From the NCBI GenBank assembly GCA_015059965.1, contig SUZM01000003.1:1-34753 (forward strand): a stretch of DNA of 34,753 nucleotides, read 5' to 3'. A model generated the notes under the pieces. It was not told where the DNA came from. It searched no databases and saw only the letters and a program-made list of their open reading frames with translations. Numbering within the stretch: position 1 is the first letter of the stretch; every line of letters begins with the position of its first letter. This DNA comes from Rikenellaceae bacterium. Lineage in GTDB: Bacteria; Bacteroidota; Bacteroidia; Bacteroidales; Rikenellaceae. Below, piece after piece: positions 23,413-30,967 of the stretch. The translations under genes were made by a program, and so were the position numbers.

Positions 23413-24726
23413 TTATCGTTCCAGGCCGATGATCTTGTCGTAGTCGGCCTTCGAGCTCAGGTAGTCGAAGATAGCCTGCGAGAAGTTCAGACGCGACTGC
23501 GTGAGGTTCAGACGGGCCATGTTGAGCTCCAACATCGTACCGGCGCCGGCGTTGTAGCGTGTCTCGGAGATGTTGTAAGCCTTCTCGGCCTGCTTCATGG
23601 TGGTCTCCTGCGAGAACATCTTTTCGCGGGCCGTCAGCACCGAGCTGATTGCGTTGCGCACCTGCACGTCGATCTGTTCGCGGGCATAGTCGCGCTGCAT
23701 CTCGAGCTGCGAGATCTGGTTCTTGATCGAGCGCGACTGGGCCGACTTCGTCAGACCCGAGAAGATGGGCACCGACAGCGATACGCCCACCGAGATGGGA
23801 TTTGTCCAGAAGAACTTATACTTCGGGGGTTCTGCGGCTCCAAAGAACGAGAGGGCCTCCATGTCGTTACCCGTGAAGGATACCTGACCAAAGGCGGCAA
23901 GGGTCGGCAGACGCGAGGCGTTGGCCACCTTGAGCTGGCGCTTGAGCTGCTCAACCTGCAGATCGAGCTGTTTGATGTTGCTGTTCTCCGAGATATCGGT
24001 CGTCAGGTCGGCCCCCTCGAAGACCATGTCGCGCATCTGGTTCAGCTCGCCTTCCACCTCGATCTCCACCTCTTCGGGCAGCGAGAGGTACATCTTGAGC
24101 GAGAGTTTCGCTACGTCGATGGCCTGCTCGGTCTGGATGATCGTGGGCTTGATGTTCGAGAGCTGCACCTGGGCCGTCAGCAGGTCGTACTCCGAGGCCA
24201 GACCGTTGTCGTACTTGAGCTGCGTCTCATCGACGGTCTGCTGTACGGTGGCCTCCGACTCCTTGAGTACCTCGAGCGACTGCTCGGCCAGCAGGATGTT
24301 GTAGAAGGCAACCTTCACGGCTGCCACCAGGTCGATGCGCGTGGCACGGGCCGTCTCCACGGCCGAGGCCAGCTGCGCCTTGTTGAGCTTCAGCGTGCGG
24401 TAGATCTGGGGGGCAAACAGTGGCAGGGTTACATCACCCGAGAAGGCGAAGGTGTTGTCGGCACCAAACGAGATGCCACCTCGCATCTCGCTCTTCACCA
24501 CCGAGAGCGAGTACTGACCCGAGGCCGAGATCTGCGGCAAGAGGTTACCCCAAGCCTGACGTTTCACATAGTCGTAGCGCTGAATCTCCATGTCGGCAAT
24601 CTTTACCGTGGGGTTGTCACTCAGCGCAATCTCGACCGCTTGGTCGAGCGTGAGGTTCATTGTCTGGGCCCCAACTCCGAGGGTTGAGGCGAGAAGAACT
24701 CCCAAACTAATCATCCATCTTTTCAT
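23413..24726 (-). CDS. TolC-family outer-membrane efflux channel
   Basis: A 437-residue outer-membrane factor. A signal peptide (residues 1-20, ending VGA-Q) is followed by the typical MNLTLDQAVEIALSDNPTVKIADM start. The two structural repeats of long coiled helices and short strands follow; the second begins near NPISVGVSLSVPIFSGL (about 305-321), and TRYNAGAGTMLELNMAR near 388-404 is the usual closing segment. It exports substrates of the adaptor/pump pair encoded downstream. The gap to the TetR gene is only 38 bp. Confidence 0.95.
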   Translation of the reverse strand: MKRWMISLGVLLASTLGVGAQTMNLTLDQAVEIALSDNPTVKIADMEIQRYDYVKRQAWGNLLPQISASGQYSLSVVKSEMRGGISFGADNTFAFSGDVTLPLFAPQIYRTLKLNKAQLASAVETARATRIDLVAAVKVAFYNILLAEQSLEVLKESEATVQQTVDETQLKYDNGLASEYDLLTAQVQLSNIKPTIIQTEQAIDVAKLSLKMYLSLPEEVEIEVEGELNQMRDMVFEGADLTTDISENSNIKQLDLQVEQLKRQLKVANASRLPTLAAFGQVSFTGNDMEALSFFGAAEPPKYKFFWTNPISVGVSLSVPIFSGLTKSAQSRSIKNQISQLEMQRDYAREQIDVQVRNAISSVLTAREKMFSQETTMKQAEKAYNISETRYNAGAGTMLELNMARLNLTQSRLNFSQAIFDYLSSKADYDKIIGLER

Positions 24727-24764
24727 ACCTATTACTAATTATGCGTTATGCGTTTTTTGTTCTC

Positions 24765-25388
24765 TTATATGTTGCTTTTGCGGTAGCGCGCGGCATAGCT
24801 GTCAATCAACTCACACCCCTTTGCCGTGGCAATGCCGCGGAAAAGCGTTGTGATCATCTGAATAAAGGCCTCGCGCTCGCTGATTTGAGAGGGGATATTG
24901 AGATTTCCCTTCTCCCCCTTCAGGCTGCGGGCTACACCACAGAAGATGGCCATGGTCAGCTCGCAGTTCATCCACTCGACAAAGAAACCCTCTCGGATTC
25001 CCTGCTCAATGAGTCTGAGTAGCGAGCGATTGTTCTCCTCGACGCCCACACTCTTGAGTCGCTCAAAGACCTTGGGATAGAACTTGCGCAGGTTCTCGAT
25101 CAAACGCTCGTGTACCGGAGCCTCCTCCATCGTCTTGTTGAGTACCATAAACATCGCCTCCAGCAGGTTCTCGGCCTGCGAGGCAATGGCCATGTGTGCG
25201 GCGCGCTTCGAGGCAAAGAGCTCCATCATCGCTTCGTAGAGCAGCTCCTCCTTGTCGCCAAAGAGTTCATAGAGGGTACGTTTCGATACCCCCAGCTCGT
25301 GGGCGATGTCGTCCATGCGGACAGCCTTGATGCCGTAGGTGGCGAACATCTCCGATGCGGCGCGAATAATGTGCTCTTTTTGTGCCAT
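24765..25388 (-). CDS. TetR-family regulator of the efflux operon
   Basis: A 207-residue regulator. The N-terminal helix-turn-helix is clear (VRMDDIAHELGVSKRTLYEL, residues 23-42, then FGDKEELL). The rest is a helical ligand-binding domain with no recognised sub-family. As first gene of the operon, 38 bp before the channel gene, it probably represses its own promoter at 25450-25480 and is released by a pump substrate. Confidence 0.95.
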   Translation of the reverse strand: MAQKEHIIRAASEMFATYGIKAVRMDDIAHELGVSKRTLYELFGDKEELLYEAMMELFASKRAAHMAIASQAENLLEAMFMVLNKTMEEAPVHERLIENLRKFYPKVFERLKSVGVEENNRSLLRLIEQGIREGFFVEWMNCELTMAIFCGVARSLKGEKGNLNIPSQISEREAFIQMITTLFRGIATAKGCELIDSYAARYRKSNI

Positions 25389-25449
25389 TTTTATCCGTAG
25401 GTTAGTCTTAGGTGCAGTCTGGGCCTTTCATGCCCCCACTAAACGGCCA

Positions 25450-25480
25450 CAAAGATAGGAAAGAAAACTCAAAACACAAA
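25450..25480 (-). promoter_or_regulatory. Promoter of the tetR-efflux operon
   Basis: Minus strand TTTG (25477-25480), 19-bp spacer, TATCTTTG (25450-25457), a full consensus. The leader to the ATG at 25388 is about 55 nt. Confidence 0.75.
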
Positions 25481-25595
25481 AAAAGTTTTCTTCTTTTTCG
25501 GCTTTATTTTGGCAATTCTATCCGATCGTGGCCCAATTGACCAATATGGAGGCTCTTTTTGTTGATTTATTCTCTTTTTATGCACCAAATCTGCC

Positions 25596-25633
25596 AAAAA
25601 AAGAGGAGTCCGACAGACGTTGTCGAACTCCTC
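25596..25633 (-). terminator. Rho-independent terminator of the POT transporter gene
   Basis: On the minus strand a 13-bp stem (GAGGAGTTCGACA / TGTCGGACTCCTC, one G-U pair, 5-nt loop) is followed by T7. Confidence 0.9.
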
Positions 25634-25672
25634 GCGGTTTACCGATTCGGGGAGGTTCCCCTAAACGGTTGA

Positions 25673-27247
25673 TTATTTTGCGCTCTCACCCGTTACGCGC
25701 TCCAACCACTTCACCATGCCGAGCATGATACCCATCGAGATGAGGCATACGGTGAGGAATACGGCCCAAGCCTTCCAGATCGGCCAGGCGTTGTACATCA
25801 GCGGGCCAACCCACAGCATCAGGTTACCTACGGCCGTAGCGCCGAGCCACAGGCCCTGGCACAGACCCTGCAGGTGCTTGGGAGCCACCTTCGATACGAA
25901 CGACAGACCCAGCGGCGAGATGAAGAGCTCGGCAACCGTGAGGAAGAAGTAGAGGACGATCAGTACCCACGGACCGCTCAACATGGCCGAGCTCTCGGCT
26001 ACGGGCAGTGCGCGGAAGTCGTTGGCCGAGGGGTAGCCCTGCATCATCGAGTAGACCATCAGGAAGAGGTATGCGGTACCGGCAATAGCCATACCGATGG
26101 CAATCTTGCGGGGGGTCGAGATCACCTTACCACGCGTGGCGAGCATGCCGAAGAACCAGATGATCACCGGCGTGAGGACGATCACGAAGAAGGGGTTCAG
26201 TGCCTGCCAGATCTCGGGAGCTACGCTCGACGAGTTCACGAAGTCGCGAGCGAAGAGCGAGAGCGAGGTTCCGTTCTGGTGGAAGGCGAACCAGAAGAAG
26301 ATGGCGATGAAGAGCACTGCGAAGAGGGCATACAGGCGCTGCTTGATCTCCTTGGCAGCTGCGGCACGCTCCTCGGGCGTATAGTCCGACGTGGCGGCAA
26401 CCTTCTTCTCGGGGTTGGGGAAGATCTTCTTGGTGAAGAAGAAGATCGTCAGCGAGATCAACATGGCAGCCACCGATGCGATGAACGAGTAGTGTACACC
26501 CTCGTTGAAGATCTGCAGGTAGTTGGTGCAGAAGGTGGCATCGATCAGGGTCTCTGCGTTACCCGTTACCTCGGCGGCGAGGGTCTGCAGGTTCTCGATC
26601 TGGCCGGCAGCCATCTGCTGACCCTTCTCCAGGTACTCGTGGCAGAGTGCGGGCAGCTTGGCGTTGTAGAGGAAGCCGTTGGTCTTGAGCCACCACTCAC
26701 GCAGCAGGGGAGCTACGAAGGGGGCGATCACACCACCGACGTTGATGAATACGTAGAAGATCTGGAAGCCCGAGTCGCGCTTCGACTTGGCGATCTTGAG
26801 TGCCTCCTCGCCCTGCTTGGCGGCCTCAGCCTCAAAGTTGTCGTACATCTGACCCACCAGAGCCTGCAGGTTGCCCTTGAACAGACCGTTACCGAAGGCG
26901 ATGATGAAGAGCGCCAGACAGGTCAGCGGGAGCAGCCAGTAGATGTTCTGCGATGTCGAGAGGATGGGGATCGAGAGCATAACGTAACCCGAAGCCATCA
27001 CGATCAGACCGGTCATGATGGTTCCCTTGTAGTTCTGGGTCTTGTCGGCAATCCAACCGCCCACGAGAGCCAGCAGGTAGATACCGGCATAGAAGAACGA
27101 GTAAATCAGGGTACTGTTCTCCTCGCTCAGACCGAATTTCGAGCAGAGGAACAGCACGAGCACGGCATTCATAATATAGTAGCCGAAACGCTCGCCCATA
27201 TTACTCAAAGCCGCCGCCAAAAGACCTTTGGGGTGTGATTTGAACAT
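25673..27247 (-). CDS. POT/PTR2-family proton-dependent oligopeptide transporter
   Basis: A 524-residue inner-membrane carrier of di- and tripeptides in the major facilitator superfamily, with 12-14 hydrophobic helices. The POT signature near helix 1 is present as SNMGERFGYY (Glu19, Arg20, Phe21, Tyr23-24), but the first Glu of the ExxERFxYY motif is Asn16. Other family features include GGWIADKTQNYKG (62-75) and the FINVGG segment in the middle. An inserted soluble-looking stretch (about 195-240) rich in Glu and Gln lies between helices. The gene is monocistronic: a promoter at 27288-27318 and a strong terminator after the stop. Confidence 0.93.
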   Translation of the reverse strand: MFKSHPKGLLAAALSNMGERFGYYIMNAVLVLFLCSKFGLSEENSTLIYSFFYAGIYLLALVGGWIADKTQNYKGTIMTGLIVMASGYVMLSIPILSTSQNIYWLLPLTCLALFIIAFGNGLFKGNLQALVGQMYDNFEAEAAKQGEEALKIAKSKRDSGFQIFYVFINVGGVIAPFVAPLLREWWLKTNGFLYNAKLPALCHEYLEKGQQMAAGQIENLQTLAAEVTGNAETLIDATFCTNYLQIFNEGVHYSFIASVAAMLISLTIFFFTKKIFPNPEKKVAATSDYTPEERAAAAKEIKQRLYALFAVLFIAIFFWFAFHQNGTSLSLFARDFVNSSSVAPEIWQALNPFFVIVLTPVIIWFFGMLATRGKVISTPRKIAIGMAIAGTAYLFLMVYSMMQGYPSANDFRALPVAESSAMLSGPWVLIVLYFFLTVAELFISPLGLSFVSKVAPKHLQGLCQGLWLGATAVGNLMLWVGPLMYNAWPIWKAWAVFLTVCLISMGIMLGMVKWLERVTGESAK

Positions 27248-27271
27248 AATTTTTTAAAAGTTTTAGTTTTG
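27239..27271 (+). promoter_or_regulatory. Candidate plus-strand promoter (for a possible small RNA)
   Basis: TTTG (27239-27242), 21-bp spacer, TAGTTTTG (27264-27271). It fits the consensus, but the region is AT-rich, so chance is possible. Confidence 0.35.
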
Positions 27272-27287
27272 TTTAACAAAATTTTGA

Positions 27288-27318
27288 CAAAGATAATTAA
27301 AAATTCACAATTCGCAAT
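27288..27318 (-). promoter_or_regulatory. Promoter of the POT transporter gene
   Basis: Minus strand ATTG (27315-27318, one mismatch to TTTG), 19-bp spacer, TATCTTTG (27288-27295). The -33 element lies inside the heptamer run at 27302-27329. Confidence 0.6.
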
Positions 27319-27329
27319 TCGCAATTCAC
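27302..27329 (+). repeat. Heptamer run AATTCAC / AATTCGC, 4 units
   Basis: AATTCAC, AATTCGC, AATTCGC, AATTCAC without gaps, overlapping the -33 region of the POT gene promoter. Confidence 0.9.
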
Positions 27330-27406
27330 AATTTTTTAGTGGAGAAACCGTGATTAAGTGCCAAATAGAGAAAAAATTGGTTCCGGATCCTCTCTCTTCG
27401 GCCGAT

Positions 27407-27439
27407 AAGCGGAGGCCTCTTCTTTCTCTCCGCTTTTTT
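27407..27439 (+). terminator. Rho-independent terminator without an upstream gene
   Basis: AAGCGGAG / CTCCGCTT (8 bp, 13-nt loop) followed by a T-run. The nearest gene upstream on this strand is far away, which suggests a small RNA or an attenuator. Confidence 0.75.
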
Positions 27440-27511
27440 ATTCTTTGCCTTTTTGGTCTTTAATCGGGTGATTTTTGCTCTTTTTTAGTTGCGGTTTTTT
27501 TGCCTGTTTTT

Positions 27512-27543
27512 TTTGGTGATTTGAGAAAGTTTTTGTATATTTG
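27512..27543 (+). promoter_or_regulatory. Promoter upstream of the fimbrillin-like locus
   Basis: TTTG (27512-27515), 20-bp spacer, TATATTTG (27536-27543). If it serves the genes at 28036 and 28216, the leader is about 485 nt long. Confidence 0.55.
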
Positions 27544-27566
27544 TAATGTGAAATACTGCACAAATA

Positions 27567-27575
27567 CCCCCCCCC
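27567..27575 (+). repeat. C9 homopolymer tract just after the promoter
   Basis: Nine C residues, about 17 nt after the predicted start of transcription. A second C9 lies at 3559-3567, about 40 bp upstream of the upxY promoter. Confidence 0.9.
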
Positions 27576-27694
27576 ATTCTACGGCTCTTATGTAGAATCT
27601 GCTCGCACTTTTTGTGTGGAGCCGGGAGGTGGTGTGGAGCCGCTTCATGGCCCGAAGTCGGCTTCTGGGGTGAGGCCTTTTCAAAATCAATGCC

Positions 27695-27750
27695 CGATTC
27701 GTCGTCTAAGGCCGTGTCATGGCTTGGGATCGATTCGTCGTCTAAGGCCG
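27695..27750 (+). repeat. Direct repeat, 20 bp, period 36
   Basis: CGATTCGTCGTCTAAGGCCG occurs at 27695-27714 and 27731-27750. Similar but weaker text (AAGTCAAAGCCCGGCTCGT) follows, suggesting an old tandem duplication. Confidence 0.85.
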
Positions 27751-28035
27751 CTTCGAAGTCAAAGCCCGGCTCGTTGTGTGAAGTCGGCCGGCAGAGTTCA
27801 CAACTCAACTCTCAACTTTTATTCCAAACAAATACGATCTTTGTCTGTTGTGCGAGGCGTTGCCGCGTGCAAGACACGCTTATTTGTCTAGCCTTAGCCT
27901 CAGGCTTGAGTTAGAGATGCGTAGGAGGCCGGCTTTCTATCTGCCTGCCGGTGTAAGAGACATAGTAATAAGACCCCCAATAGGCAACAAAGCCTAAAAA
28001 TAAAAAATAGTAGTAACCCCTAAAAATAGAAGATT

Positions 28036-28197
28036 ATGAAATCGGACGAAAAGAAAACGATGAGGTACGAACCTCCCTGTGTCGAGTATCTTGACCTTGT
28101 ATGCGAGGCGGGTTTTGCGGGTAGCGTAGGCACTCCGCTTCAGTATGATGTAACCCCTTCGATGGATTATGGTGATGAGGGTGAACAGTGGTTTTAA
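28036..28197 (+). CDS. 53-residue peptide preceding the fimbrillin-like lipoprotein
   Basis: Starts at ATG 28036 and ends at TAA 28195-28197. The peptide has a charged N-terminus (MKSDEKKTMRYEPPCVEYLD), two cysteines (16 and 23) and a Gly/Asp/Tyr-rich end (MDYGDEGEQWF). Short genes of this plan (RYExPxxExxxL then a glycine/acidic tail) commonly precede fimbrillin or surface lipoprotein genes in Bacteroidales. Their function is not known to me. It ends 18 bp before the ATG of the large lipoprotein, so the two are co-transcribed and possibly coupled. Confidence 0.75.
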   Translation: MKSDEKKTMRYEPPCVEYLDLVCEAGFAGSVGTPLQYDVTPSMDYGDEGEQWF

Positions 28198-28215
28198 TTT
28201 AAAATGGCAGGTATT

Positions 28216-30858
28216 ATGAAGAAAAATAGACTTTTATGGGGCCTCTTTTCTATCTTCGCCCTTACGGCTTGTACGAACAGCGAGGTGGATGAGGTGGTGG
28301 CTCCGCGGCCCCAACCCGAACAAGGAGCAAAGCAGAAGGTGATTATTCACGCTGTAGAGTCGGTCGATTCGCGTGCCATTCACGGAACGGAGGAGGATAA
28401 AACCTCGTTCAGTTGGCAGAAGGGAATCGACAAGATTGGCGTGGTGCTTGGTTATAACGATGGTGTGGATGAGTGGTGGGTTACCGACCATCACCGTTTT
28501 AGCAACACCACCGATGGTGACAAGGCGACCTTTGTTTACGATGCCGACCCCGATTCTTATGTTGAATTGGAGCAGTTGAATCCGGGACAGATGATTGTCG
28601 CCTACTATCCCTACGGTTCGGCCATCTCGAGTATGTATAACAACTCAAAACCCTACCTGAGAAGTTCGCTCGGAGCTCTGCTCCAGAAGGGGGATAACAA
28701 CACCGAGCACCTCTATCACGGGGACTATATGTACTCCAAGCCCATCACGCTCCAAGCCGGTGATTTCGACTCGGCGGGCAACCTGACCCTGGAGATGGAG
28801 TTTGGTCACATCTTCTCGAAGATGCGCTTTGTGGTAAAGAACAGCACCTCGCGTGAGTTGAATATCAACAGCTTGGTCTATCGCTCGACCAAGGAGGATG
28901 ATACTATGCAGGGTACCCTCTGCCTGGATGCCACGACGGGACAGTTGGCTCCGGATGACTTGGGTGATTGGGGCGGTGTTCCCCCCAGCAACTCGGCCGT
29001 CTTGGAGGTGGAGGATGTGGTTTTGGCCCCCGGAGAGAGTGCTACGCTGTGGATGTGGATGATGCCGCTGGACTTCACCCCCTCAAATCCCGATGGAAGA
29101 AAGGCCGATATTATGGTAAACACCTCGGCAGGTGTCTTCCGGGTGCAGAATGTAAACTTTAACAGCCGAATGGTCCCCGGTTCGGTCTATCGTCAGGGTA
29201 TGGAGCTTACCGAAGAGAAGTTGCTGGCCGACTACGCCTATGTGAGTGACCCGAACTTCGTGAATGCGCTCTACTGTGGTGATTTGGGAGGCGAGAACTA
29301 CGACGAGAACGGCAACTTCATCGGCGGCAGTTATTGCCCCATCTACGACTTGGATTTGCAGCCTTATCCGACCTATAATGGAGAGTGGATGGAATTCACC
29401 TCGGGTTGCTTTATCAAAATCAGCGAGTGTGCCGAGTTGGAGTGGATGAACATTTCTGCTGTCAATGCGCTCTCGCTCGATGGCCTGCAATACTTTACCG
29501 GTCTGGTAGATTTGAATATCGATTTGGGATTGGATTCCAACCCTGCGATGTCGTTGCGTGCCCTGAAGTTTGCTACCCTGACCAACCTCGAGACTTTCAA
29601 TATCATGATGACACGAGCCCCCAGTATCGACTTCTCGGCAAACACCAAGTTGCAAAGTATCGCGATTAATGATGCTCCGATGTTGGAGAAGATTGTTGGT
29701 CTTGATAAGTTGGTGAACCTCAAAAGTTTTGGCATTGGTAATCCTATGACCGGTCTGAATCTTGACCTTTCGGTTTGCCCCTCCCTCAAAAATGTTAGTG
29801 TCAAAGCCGAAGCCAAAACAATGGGCAGTCTGAATCTCTCCAATCTTACGCTTGACTGCCTCACGATTGATCTGAGAAATATCGATGCCTTGATCAGCAC
29901 CAATCTGTCGTGTGCAAAACTTGAAAATTTCACCGGTAAGGCATTCCCCTCGGGTGCTCCCCAGGGTGTGAAGGAGCTCTATCTGTGGGCGCCTTACGGT
30001 GAGGGGGCTCCCATGATGGATCAGTTTGGTCAGATGAACCAGATTGAGTACTTGCTCCTTAGTGGCAATTTCTCGGCCATTACCTTTACGCCGGCACAAG
30101 CAAGTATCAAGAAGCTCGAACTCTATCCCGAAGAGAATAACACAATCGTGCCTACGGGTTGGTCGAATCTGACAGGTGTCGAGGAGTTGGGTATCAGCGA
30201 AGGTGGTTTGCGTGGAAGCTGGTGCTTCGATGCGTTGGATCTATCGGGCATGACCTCGCTACAGAAGGCCGTGATTTCGGTCAAGGAGATCCATTCGTTT
30301 ATCTCTCCCGCCTCCATAAAGAAACTTGATTTGACCATCGACAACGATATAACCTATCAGCCGACGGCCGCCCTCGAGGATCTTTTGATTAATAGTGTTA
30401 GGGGTAGCGTTACGGTCGGTGACGGTGCCGCCATCAAGAGCCTCTACCTTATTGGTGAGGCGGGAACCGGTGATCCGGCTGTTACGCTGGGAACCTACCC
30501 GCAACTCGAGAAGTTGATTCTCGATGTCGGCAGTTATGGTATTATCTCCTATGGTGCCGCCTCCTATCCCTCGCTGACCCATTTCCAGATCTCCTATGGT
30601 AAGAAAGTCACTTCGATTCCTTCGGCAAGCGTACTTCCCAAGTTGGAGACACTTAATCTCTTAAACTATGTGGGCATCAGCAGCCTGAATATAGTGGATT
30701 ATACCAACCTGAAGACCCTCTATATCTATCAGAAAAATTTCGGCACGGGTTCCGTTACCATCAGTCAGGCCCAGTGCGACTACGCTCAGGCCAATGCCGG
30801 ATCGTTCACCGGCATTACCGAGTCGAGCGTAAGTTCGATCTACAAGGTGGTGGAGTAG
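28216..30858 (+). CDS. Surface lipoprotein: fimbrillin-like domain plus leucine-rich repeats
   Basis: An 880-residue lipoprotein. I start at ATG 28216 (MKKNRLLWGL, a standard signal) rather than 28204. The lipobox is LTAC (Cys19), followed by acidic residues (SEVDEVV) that fit a Bacteroidetes surface-export signal. Residues about 40-340 resemble the fimbrillin family (TSFSWQKGIDKIGVV, FGHIFSKMRFVVKN, PGESATLWMWMMPL, MVPGSVYRQGMEL). Residues about 390-870 are irregular leucine-rich repeats (LTNLETFNI, LVNLKSFGIG, CPSLKNVSV, LPKLETLNLLNYVG) of the kind seen in BspA-like adhesins. Together this suggests a surface or pilus-tip adhesin. No fimbrial assembly genes are adjacent. GC content is lower than in the neighbouring genes. 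Confidence 0.83.
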   Translation: MKKNRLLWGLFSIFALTACTNSEVDEVVAPRPQPEQGAKQKVIIHAVESVDSRAIHGTEEDKTSFSWQKGIDKIGVVLGYNDGVDEWWVTDHHRFSNTTDGDKATFVYDADPDSYVELEQLNPGQMIVAYYPYGSAISSMYNNSKPYLRSSLGALLQKGDNNTEHLYHGDYMYSKPITLQAGDFDSAGNLTLEMEFGHIFSKMRFVVKNSTSRELNINSLVYRSTKEDDTMQGTLCLDATTGQLAPDDLGDWGGVPPSNSAVLEVEDVVLAPGESATLWMWMMPLDFTPSNPDGRKADIMVNTSAGVFRVQNVNFNSRMVPGSVYRQGMELTEEKLLADYAYVSDPNFVNALYCGDLGGENYDENGNFIGGSYCPIYDLDLQPYPTYNGEWMEFTSGCFIKISECAELEWMNISAVNALSLDGLQYFTGLVDLNIDLGLDSNPAMSLRALKFATLTNLETFNIMMTRAPSIDFSANTKLQSIAINDAPMLEKIVGLDKLVNLKSFGIGNPMTGLNLDLSVCPSLKNVSVKAEAKTMGSLNLSNLTLDCLTIDLRNIDALISTNLSCAKLENFTGKAFPSGAPQGVKELYLWAPYGEGAPMMDQFGQMNQIEYLLLSGNFSAITFTPAQASIKKLELYPEENNTIVPTGWSNLTGVEELGISEGGLRGSWCFDALDLSGMTSLQKAVISVKEIHSFISPASIKKLDLTIDNDITYQPTAALEDLLINSVRGSVTVGDGAAIKSLYLIGEAGTGDPAVTLGTYPQLEKLILDVGSYGIISYGAASYPSLTHFQISYGKKVTSIPSASVLPKLETLNLLNYVGISSLNIVDYTNLKTLYIYQKNFGTGSVTISQAQCDYAQANAGSFTGITESSVSSIYKVVE

Positions 30859-30876
30859 GGGACACTGCCACATGAC

Positions 30877-30912
30877 AGAAGAGAGCCGCTGCATCAGCAG
30901 CGGCTCTCTTCT
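30877..30912. terminator. Bidirectional hairpin between the lipoprotein gene and glgB
   Basis: A perfect 16-bp stem (AGAAGAGAGCCGCTGC / GCAGCGGCTCTCTTCT, loop ATCA) separates two convergent genes. The flanks are pyrimidine-rich rather than a pure T-run. Confidence 0.85.
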
Positions 30913-30967
30913 TCTCTCTATTAGTCGGAATGGAAGGGGGCTCCCCTTGCCACCTTTGTCCCTCTTG

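Larger units (their letters stand above)
27278..27440 (+). ncRNA. Candidate small RNA
   Basis: A possible promoter at 27239-27271 is followed about 160 nt later by a Rho-independent terminator with no coding gene between them. No known RNA family was recognised and the 5' end is a guess. Confidence 0.3.
27249..28035. other. Gene-poor stretch between the POT gene and the fimbrillin-like locus
   Basis: About 790 bp without a credible protein gene. It holds divergent promoters, a heptamer run, a terminator with no gene in front of it (27407-27439), a second plus-strand promoter (27512-27543), a C9 tract (27567-27575), a 7-bp hairpin (27576-27598) and a 20-bp direct repeat at 27695-27714 and 27731-27750. 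The open frames here are low in complexity and show no family likeness. Confidence 0.65.

Noticed and set aside
23386..24687. 433-residue open frame opposite the TolC-like gene
   Set aside because: Antisense shadow of a well-supported gene.
25874..27238. 454-residue open frame opposite the POT transporter
   Set aside because: Antisense shadow; the minus strand has the clear membrane protein with promoter and terminator.
27485..27808. 107-residue minus-strand frame with repeated ALDDES
   Set aside because: Low complexity, covers a promoter on the other strand and the C9 tract; kept only as a note in the leader finding.
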